NCBI GenBank assembly: GCA_900552465.1
Contig: URZO01000121.1
Location: 1 to 11,617 of the forward strand
Length of the DNA: 11,617 bases
Origin: an uncultured Parabacteroides sp.
GTDB taxonomy: Bacteria > Bacteroidota > Bacteroidia > Bacteroidales > Tannerellaceae
Reading direction: 5' to 3'
Below, piece after piece: positions 6,523 to 11,617 of the stretch. A program made the translations under genes and the position numbers. Positions within the stretch are counted from its first letter, which is position 1. Each line of letters opens with the position of its first letter. A model generated the notes under the pieces. That model searched no databases, was not told where the DNA came from, and saw nothing but the letters and a program-made list of their open reading frames with translations.

Positions 6523-6660
6523 AATGTATCGTACGGCAGAAGAAACATGGTTTATTTATCTTCCCGTCCCATTTTCAATTACCTCGCCCCTGTCCCATAA
6601 ACCTGTTCCCGGATTAACCAAGCCAAGCATAACAATGCCATCACGATATACCGGACGTAT

Positions 6661-6708
6661 ACAAAGCAAAAGAGCCTGCTCCAACGGAACAAGCTCTTTT
6701 TGCTTTGT
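6661..6708 (-). terminator. Hairpin terminator after tRNA-Leu
   Basis: Positions 6661-6682 and 6686-6708 form a long inverted repeat with a three-base loop and one bulge; two mismatches in the DNA become G-U pairs in the minus-strand RNA. The stem ends in U-rich sequence. It begins three bases after the tRNA 3' end and would end transcription of both the tRNA and the upstream parC-peptidase unit. The plus-strand reading also has a T-rich arm. Confidence 0.85.
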
Positions 6709-6711
6709 TTG

Positions 6712-6793
6712 TGCGCCTGATAGGACTCGAACCTACACGTCTCTCGACACCAGATCCTAAGTCTGGCGTGGCTACCAATTACACCACAGGCGC
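6712..6793 (-). tRNA. tRNA-Leu (anticodon UAG)
   Basis: An 82-base tRNA can be folded by eye. The 7-bp acceptor stem GCGCCTG/CAGGCGC is perfect, with discriminator A at 6712. The anticodon stem CCAGA/TCTGG encloses the loop CTTAGGA, giving anticodon UAG (6757-6759) for CUN leucine codons. The D loop contains AATTGGTAG, the long variable arm GTC-GAGA-GAC is the class II feature expected for leucine, and the T arm holds TTCGAGT. The 3' CCA is not encoded and must be added by CCA transferase. It lies 29 bases after the S41 peptidase gene. Confidence 0.97.
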
Positions 6794-6803
6794 ATTGCGA
6801 GTG

Positions 6804-6834
6804 CAAAGGTAAATAAAATATGCTAATATGCAAG
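6804..6834 (-). promoter_or_regulatory. Promoter of tRNA-Leu, overlapping the peptidase gene end
   Basis: On the minus strand 6811-6804 read TACCTTTG, an exact TAnnTTTG -7 element. CTTG at 6834-6831 is 19 bases upstream, a three-of-four match to the -33 element. The -33 part lies inside the last codons of the S41 peptidase gene. Transcription would start close to the first base of the tRNA at 6793. Confidence 0.65.
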
Positions 6835-7893
6835 GCCTGCGGAAGAGATTTTACTTTTTGAAGCCGCTTCTATCGAATCGGCCTTTTCCAGCAACAATTC
6901 GATCGCTCTATCGATGATCGTATCACGACCCTTCATAATGTCTTCCCCGGAAATAGAAACCTTTTCATCCGGGGGAATGCCGAACTCTGTATGCTGCTTA
7001 TTCACATCGAGCACCGGACAAGCCGAGAAGCGCACACTCCACCCGTTCGGCAGTTCCGAACTGAAAGGCAGGCCACTTCCGCCTCCCGTCCAGTCACCCA
7101 TGATCGTGACCTGCGGCAAGAGGCGCATCACATTCACAAAATCGTTCGTCGCACTATAAGAATGGCGGTTCGTCAGGACAATAACCGGGCGCAACCAACG
7201 GATACGATCCGAGGGGGACAGATAGACCGGCTTGGGTTCAGTAAAGTCATTATGCCCCGGTCCTTTTTTATATTGCGTATAACAGGTCAATATTCTTTCC
7301 TCCAGGAAGCGGGAAGCGATACGGTCGGAAAAGGTCATCGAACCGCCGCCATTATCGCGCACATCGAATATCAGCCCCTTGCATTCCTTGAAGTGCAGGA
7401 ACATATAATCGAGGTTATTCTCGCCGACACCGCTCGAGAAGCTGCCGTAATAGACATAACCGATCTTGTCGTCCTCCAGGCGTTTATACTTCATGCCACC
7501 GGCAATCTTATAGTCCGTGCCGAGATAATTATCCTGTATTTCCTTATAATAGTTGGCCGGATAATCCTCGTACCAGGCCCAGTAGCGGGACATATCGAAA
7601 GAGGAAATCAGGTTAGTATGTCCGTCTTTCACTTCCGCCAACATCTTACCGAGGACATCAAACAGCTCATACTGGTTCATCGTATCCTTGACAAGCAGGC
7701 TGTAACGATCGTGCACTTCGTCCCAATCCACTTTCTTATAGTCGAAGAAGCAGTAGTTTTCGTCCATAATCCGCCAGAGCGCTTCGAAATTGTCGCGGGG
7801 AGACGAATTATAGTCCGTCGCTTTCTCGCATCCGGAAAACAGGATGCAGAAAAGAAGTATATAATATGTAATGCTTGTTTTCATCTTCATCAT
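6823..7893 (-). CDS. S41-family peptidase lipoprotein (tricorn-like)
   Basis: A 356-residue exported serine peptidase of family S41. Residues 1-22 form a lipoprotein signal with lipobox FSGC (Cys22). About residues 35-95 form an N-terminal helical region ending in VKDGHTNL, whose His92 is conserved in this group. The catalytic core follows: LIFDVRDNGGG at 174-184, the nucleophile region NRHSYSATND at 242-251 with Ser247 as likely nucleophile, then GDWTGGGSG at 266-274 and FGIPPDEKV at 304-312. The lysine used by CtpA-type enzymes after the nucleophile is not seen at its usual place, so a tricorn-like active site is more likely. There is no recognisable PDZ domain. The start could be any of three closely spaced ATGs (7893, 7890, 7884); it begins 9 bases after the DUF3316-like gene. 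The substrate is unknown. Confidence 0.88.
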   Translation of the reverse strand: MMKMKTSITYYILLFCILFSGCEKATDYNSSPRDNFEALWRIMDENYCFFDYKKVDWDEVHDRYSLLVKDTMNQYELFDVLGKMLAEVKDGHTNLISSFDMSRYWAWYEDYPANYYKEIQDNYLGTDYKIAGGMKYKRLEDDKIGYVYYGSFSSGVGENNLDYMFLHFKECKGLIFDVRDNGGGSMTFSDRIASRFLEERILTCYTQYKKGPGHNDFTEPKPVYLSPSDRIRWLRPVIVLTNRHSYSATNDFVNVMRLLPQVTIMGDWTGGGSGLPFSSELPNGWSVRFSACPVLDVNKQHTEFGIPPDEKVSISGEDIMKGRDTIIDRAIELLLEKADSIEAASKSKISSAGLAY

Positions 7894-7902
7894 TCAAACA
7901 GT

Positions 7903-8766
7903 TCAATAGTAAGCACTACTATACCGGTGCGCGTTATTCTTCAGGCGCTTGCCCCCGAAAGAAACGAATTCCTTCACAAACCCGATCATAAAAGAGTTGG
8001 AGAGCACATGCGTCTTGATGCTGTTCACATCCGTACGGTACATACTGTTCAGGTAACCGACGCGAACCGTAAAGTTAGACACCGGTATATCGAGCGTGAA
8101 ATAGTTCTTCATCGCAAACTTATTGTGGAACGAACTGAACCGTACGATCCCGTCCGAACCTCCCTGCGTCAGGAAATAATAAGGTTCACCTTTGTGCACC
8201 GAGAAGAGGACGCCGGCAAACGGTATCTCCGCCTGATAGCGGAAAGTAAGTGGAAACTCCTTGATATTAAAATTATAAATCGCCATTGCCGACAGATTCA
8301 GGTCGAAGTCTCCCTTCCCGGAAACCGGGTTATTGCTGTTGCGCGTGTTATAGATGAAGCCACCCGAAATGCGTGCGGAAGCGCCGGTCAGCACCTTCAG
8401 CCCCGGTAGCAGGTTCGTGAAGCGGTAATGATAGCCGAGACTGTAATCCACAAACCCGGCATATTCGTTCGCCGTCTCCGCTCCATTGCGGGTAGAGCCG
8501 AACTCGACGTTGATTAGCTGTTGGCGGGAGATCTTATAGTCCGCCAGCCGGACCACCTTCATCCGTTCGTTCAGGATACGCGCCACCCAGCCGGTATAGT
8601 TGATGTCCGTACTGGGCGAGAGATAGGTATCCCGCAAATTGTAACCGCCGATACCGACCATCGTACTCTCGTTGATCGACCGGGGCGCTTCTTCTTCATC
8701 CGACTGAGCCACAATCGGCAAAGCCATCCAGAGAAACAGGAACATCAGACAGGCTGTCTTTTTCAT
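7903..8766 (-). CDS. DUF3316-like outer-membrane beta-barrel protein
   Basis: A 287-residue exported protein. Residues 1-20 are a signal peptide (cleavage after IVA). The mature protein has many alternating hydrophobic/aromatic strands and opens with the stretch GIGGYNLRDTYLSPS, which I associate with the Bacteroidetes family DUF3316. The last predicted strand is SNSFMIGFVKEF, followed by a basic tail. This suggests a small outer-membrane barrel of unknown function. The ATG at 8766 is preferred because it starts the signal peptide directly, 7 bases after the parC stop. An ATG at 8781, overlapping that stop, would add five residues and is possible. The S41 peptidase gene follows after 9 bases. 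The family name is from memory; the barrel inference comes from sequence pattern. Confidence 0.75.
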   Translation of the reverse strand: MKKTACLMFLFLWMALPIVAQSDEEEAPRSINESTMVGIGGYNLRDTYLSPSTDINYTGWVARILNERMKVVRLADYKISRQQLINVEFGSTRNGAETANEYAGFVDYSLGYHYRFTNLLPGLKVLTGASARISGGFIYNTRNSNNPVSGKGDFDLNLSAMAIYNFNIKEFPLTFRYQAEIPFAGVLFSVHKGEPYYFLTQGGSDGIVRFSSFHNKFAMKNYFTLDIPVSNFTVRVGYLNSMYRTDVNSIKTHVLSNSFMIGFVKEFVSFGGKRLKNNAHRYSSAYY

Positions 8767-8773
8767 ACGCGCA

Positions 8774-11509
8774 TTATTCATCAAAAAGTTTCATTTGTCC
8801 GGTAATCTCGTCGATGATATCCGAATTGCTTTTATCGGAATCCGGATCGAGATCCGGATCATCGTCGCCTTCGGCTTCTTCCTGCGGCTGCGCTGCCGGA
8901 GCGAAACGGACGGGATCGAGTTCGTTGATCGTCTGGATATCGAAGGTAGAGAGACGTTTCCCTTTGGCTTTGAATCCTTTCACGGCGATAAACTCTTCCG
9001 CATCCAGTACAAGCGGTTCGCGGAAGGCGTCGTGTCCGCCGAATACGACTTCGATACGCGGATAGACCTCATCGGTCAGCAGCATCAGGCGGCTTTTCGG
9101 ATTTTCACCCAGGAAGTTCTGCTTACGGTTTCCGGCTTCAAGCTGGAAACGTTTCAGGTAGAAGTATTTCTGGTCGGCATCGTAAAGGGCAGCCGTCCAT
9201 ACTTTGTTGGCATCGAACTTTTCGATATTCAGAATGTTAGCCTCATAATGATTGCTCAGTTCGAAGTTCGTCGTATAGAAATCGCCGTTCTGAAGGATCA
9301 CCAAGATCAGGTCTTCGCTCTGGAATTCACCTAATTCCTCCCCCCGTCCGTCGTAGTTCAGGCGCAACACGTCCCGGTCGAACCAGACCATGCGGCCACC
9401 TAATGTAGAACTGCCTTTCTGCTTCAGGCTGATTTTATGCACCTCGGCTTTCGTCAGGATGTTCCCCATCGAGCCGCGGCCTTTAATCGCAATCTCACTG
9501 AAATCTTTCTCGAACACCAGTAGCTTCTGGCGGGGTTTCGGTTTCAGGATCACCTTCACCGTCTCGGCCTCACCATTGGCATTGGCACTGAAATAAAGGA
9601 TGCGGGAGTCTTTTGTCCCCCTTGTTATGTCGTATTCCTTATCGCGCGTCACACCTGTCACGGCAAAACGCTTGATATAGTTGTAACCGGCTTTTCCGTC
9701 ACGATAGATCACGTTGTATATCGTCCGGTTATCGTTCCGTTTGAAGACATTCAGGTAAAGGAGGTCTCTTCCTATAAACATCTTTTCGCTCACCCGCACG
9801 ATCTTGTAGGTTCCGTTGCGGTAGAAAAGGATAATATCGTCGATGTCAGAACAGTTGCAGACGAATTCGTCTTTCTTGAGGCTTGTCCCGATAAAGCCGT
9901 CGATACGGTTGATATAGAGTTTCTCGTTAGCCTCCACTACCTTGGTTGCTTCGATCGTATCAAAGTTGCGCACTTCGGTCATACGCGGATAGTTCTTCCC
10001 GTACTTTTCTTTCAGCATCATGAACCAGTCGACGGTATAATCGACGATATGCGCCAGATGGTCTTCGATCTTCGCAATCTCTTCCTTATACTGGGCGATC
10101 GTCGCATTACATTTGTCGGTATTGAACTTCAGGATGCGCCCCATCTTGATCTCCATCAGTTTGAGGATATCGTCGCGAGTCACTTCGCGTATGAATTGCG
10201 GCTTGAACGGATCGAGCCGTTTGTCGATGTGGGCGACTGCCTCATCCATATCTTTCGACTCTTCAAACTCTTTGTCCTTATAGATACGTTCTTCGATGAA
10301 TATCTTTTCAAGAGAAGCAAAGAAGAGCGACTCTTCCAGTTCGCCTTTCTGGATCTCCAGTTCGGTACGGAGCAGATGCAACGTGTCGTCCGTCGAATGT
10401 TTCAACACGTCGCTTACCGTCAGGAAGTGCGGCTTGTTGTCCATGATGACGCAACAGTTGGGTGAAATGCTGATCTCACAGTCCGTAAAGGCATACAGCG
10501 CATCGATCGTCTTATCGGATGAAACGCCCGGAGCGAGATGCACCAGGATTTCCACGTTGCGGGCCGTATTGTCGTCCACCTTCTTGATCTTGATCTTCCC
10601 TTTATCGTTCGCTTTCAGGATAGACTCGATCAGGGTAGACGTTGTTTTCCCGTATGGTATTTCACTGATGACAAGCGTCTTGTTGTCCAGCTTCGTGATC
10701 TTGGCACGCACTTTTACGGAGCCGCCGCGCTCACCGTCGTTGTATTTCGTTACGTCGATGAAACCACCGGTCTGGAAATCGGGATATAGCGTAAACTCTT
10801 CCCCCCGCAGGTAAGCGATGGAAGCGTCCAGCAATTCGTTGAAGTTATGCGGTAATATTTTGGAGGACAGACCGACGGCAATACCTTCCACACCCTGTGC
10901 CAACAGCAGCGGGAACTTGACCGGAAGCGTCACCGGCTCCTTGTTTCGTCCGTCATAGGAAAGCTGCCAGAGTGTTGTTTTCGGATTGAAGACCGTTTCG
11001 AGTGCGAACTTCGACAAGCGCGCCTCGATGTAACGGGGGGCTGCCGCACCGTCGCCGGTAAGGATATTACCCCAGTTTCCCTGGCAGTCGATCAAGAGGT
11101 CTTTCTGTCCGAGTTGCACCAGCGCATCGCCAATGGAGGCATCGCCATGCGGGTGGAACTGCATGGTGTGTCCGACGATATTCGCTACTTTGTTGTAACG
11201 TCCGTCGTCCAAGCGTTTCATGGAATGCAGGATCCGTCGCTGAACGGGTTTCAATCCGTCATTAATATGCGGAACGGCACGTTCCAGAATCACATAGGAG
11301 GCATAATCGAGGAACCAGTCCTGGTACATGCCCGATAAATGATAAGACACGCGGCTTTCCGACTTTCCCGGTATCTTATATTCCGAATGTGTTTCCCTAC
11401 CTGCTTCCGCCTCTACCGTCTCATCGGTATCCCCTTCGGCAGCCGGCTGTTCTTCCGTATCTTTTATTTCTTCGCTTTCGTCCTGTTCAGTAATATCTTC
11501 TGGTCTCAT
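8774..11509 (-). CDS. parC: DNA topoisomerase IV subunit A
   Basis: A 911-residue type IIA topoisomerase A subunit, which with ParE decatenates replicated chromosomes in the cytoplasm. Residues 1-55 are an acidic, probably disordered extension. The breakage-reunion domain begins about residue 56 (SYHLSGMYQDWFLDYASYVILERAVP). HPHGDASIGD at 119-128 is the quinolone-region motif and Tyr160 in AAPRYIEARLS is the catalytic tyrosine. The C-terminal beta-pinwheel covers about 525-865. The canonical GyrA box is not seen, only a degenerate GRGSMGN at 677-683, which favours ParC over GyrA. Residues 875-911 are acidic and end in QMKLFDE. The ATG at 11509 fits the acidic extension usual in Bacteroidetes members and the upstream promoter. 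parE is not in the window. Two membrane/exported protein genes follow closely. Confidence 0.93.
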   Translation of the reverse strand: MRPEDITEQDESEEIKDTEEQPAAEGDTDETVEAEAGRETHSEYKIPGKSESRVSYHLSGMYQDWFLDYASYVILERAVPHINDGLKPVQRRILHSMKRLDDGRYNKVANIVGHTMQFHPHGDASIGDALVQLGQKDLLIDCQGNWGNILTGDGAAAPRYIEARLSKFALETVFNPKTTLWQLSYDGRNKEPVTLPVKFPLLLAQGVEGIAVGLSSKILPHNFNELLDASIAYLRGEEFTLYPDFQTGGFIDVTKYNDGERGGSVKVRAKITKLDNKTLVISEIPYGKTTSTLIESILKANDKGKIKIKKVDDNTARNVEILVHLAPGVSSDKTIDALYAFTDCEISISPNCCVIMDNKPHFLTVSDVLKHSTDDTLHLLRTELEIQKGELEESLFFASLEKIFIEERIYKDKEFEESKDMDEAVAHIDKRLDPFKPQFIREVTRDDILKLMEIKMGRILKFNTDKCNATIAQYKEEIAKIEDHLAHIVDYTVDWFMMLKEKYGKNYPRMTEVRNFDTIEATKVVEANEKLYINRIDGFIGTSLKKDEFVCNCSDIDDIILFYRNGTYKIVRVSEKMFIGRDLLYLNVFKRNDNRTIYNVIYRDGKAGYNYIKRFAVTGVTRDKEYDITRGTKDSRILYFSANANGEAETVKVILKPKPRQKLLVFEKDFSEIAIKGRGSMGNILTKAEVHKISLKQKGSSTLGGRMVWFDRDVLRLNYDGRGEELGEFQSEDLILVILQNGDFYTTNFELSNHYEANILNIEKFDANKVWTAALYDADQKYFYLKRFQLEAGNRKQNFLGENPKSRLMLLTDEVYPRIEVVFGGHDAFREPLVLDAEEFIAVKGFKAKGKRLSTFDIQTINELDPVRFAPAAQPQEEAEGDDDPDLDPDSDKSNSDIIDEITGQMKLFDE

Positions 11510-11551
11510 ATATATCTATCCAAATTCATTGCATCATCCCGGGGGGAGGCT

Positions 11552-11559
11552 CAAAAGTA
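11552..11559 (-). promoter_or_regulatory. Promoter -7 element of parC
   Basis: On the minus strand positions 11559-11552 read TACTTTTG, an exact TAnnTTTG element. It would give a leader of about 35-40 bases before the parC ATG at 11509. No clear -33 TTTG is visible; the region upstream is occupied by a palindromic repeat. Confidence 0.5.
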
Positions 11560-11566
11560 AGCTCTA

Positions 11567-11601
11567 ACGCTTTAGCGTGTCATTGCGGGCTTGACCCGCA
11601 A
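11567..11601. repeat. REP-like double palindrome
   Basis: Two inverted repeats lie side by side. ACGCT/AGCGT (11567-11578) has a 2-base loop. TTGCGGG/CCCGCAA (11583-11601) has a 5-base loop. The second, in the context GTCATTGCGGGCTTGACCC, resembles short intergenic palindromes that I recall as dispersed repeats in several bacterial genomes. Only one copy is in the window and the right edge may cut the element. It could also be a terminator-like hairpin of an unseen upstream gene, though no T run follows. Confidence 0.5.
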
Positions 11602-11617
11602 CCTCATACTAAACTGA

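Noticed and set aside
5542..6600. Plus-strand open frame of 352 codons
   Set aside because: It is antisense to the metal-binding protein gene, has no domain, and runs across the opposing promoter region.
6661..6708. Integration (att) site at the tRNA 3' end
   Set aside because: The sequence after the tRNA is a terminator hairpin. No repeat of the tRNA 3' end and no integrase gene is seen in the window.
6579..6833. Minus-strand frame of 84 codons
   Set aside because: It reads through the tRNA-Leu gene and its terminator.
6991..8409. Plus-strand open frame of 472 codons
   Set aside because: It is antisense to the S41 peptidase and DUF3316-like genes, which have clear signal peptides and motifs. 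Its translation is low-complexity in Arg, His and Ile with no recognisable domain.

Overview
The window looks like a chromosomal segment of a Bacteroidales bacterium, possibly Parabacteroides or Bacteroides. The evidence is several Bacteroidetes-type promoter elements (TAnnTTTG at the -7 position), weak Shine-Dalgarno sequences, GIN-domain (DUF2807) and DUF3316-type proteins, and a topoisomerase IV A subunit with a long acidic N-terminal extension. Genus is inference only. No phage, transposase, CRISPR array or defence gene is visible.

Left part (1-3580, plus strand): four tandem paralogous genes encode exported GIN-domain proteins of 261-277 residues. They form two transcription units. Genes 1 and 2 end at a perfect 18-bp hairpin terminator. 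Genes 3 and 4 follow their own TACATTTG promoter element and are separated by one base. The first three have ordinary signal peptides and the fourth is a lipoprotein. At the far left a promoter faces outward, so a divergent gene probably lies beyond the edge.

Middle part (3585-6453, minus strand): a tightly packed operon, read right to left, encodes a ZnuA-like metal-binding lipoprotein with a His-rich loop, a ZnuC-like ABC ATPase, a 66-residue two-helix membrane protein of PLDc_N type, and an extended-SDR NAD-dependent epimerase/dehydratase. No membrane permease for the ABC system is encoded here. The operon converges on the last GIN gene with only 4 bp between stop codons.

Right part (6661-11617, minus strand): topoisomerase IV subunit A (parC) is followed by a DUF3316-like outer-membrane protein gene, an S41-family lipoprotein peptidase and tRNA-Leu(UAG), all closely spaced, ending at a strong hairpin terminator. 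The tRNA has its own promoter overlapping the end of the peptidase gene. Upstream of parC lies a REP-like pair of palindromes reaching towards the window edge.

Most of the window is ordinary core-genome content. The parts most worth a second look are the diverging GIN quartet, the permease-less metal ABC operon with an altered metal-ligand motif, and a possible sliding-clamp-binding peptide at the ParC C-terminus. I did not find convincing evidence of a wholly new system.
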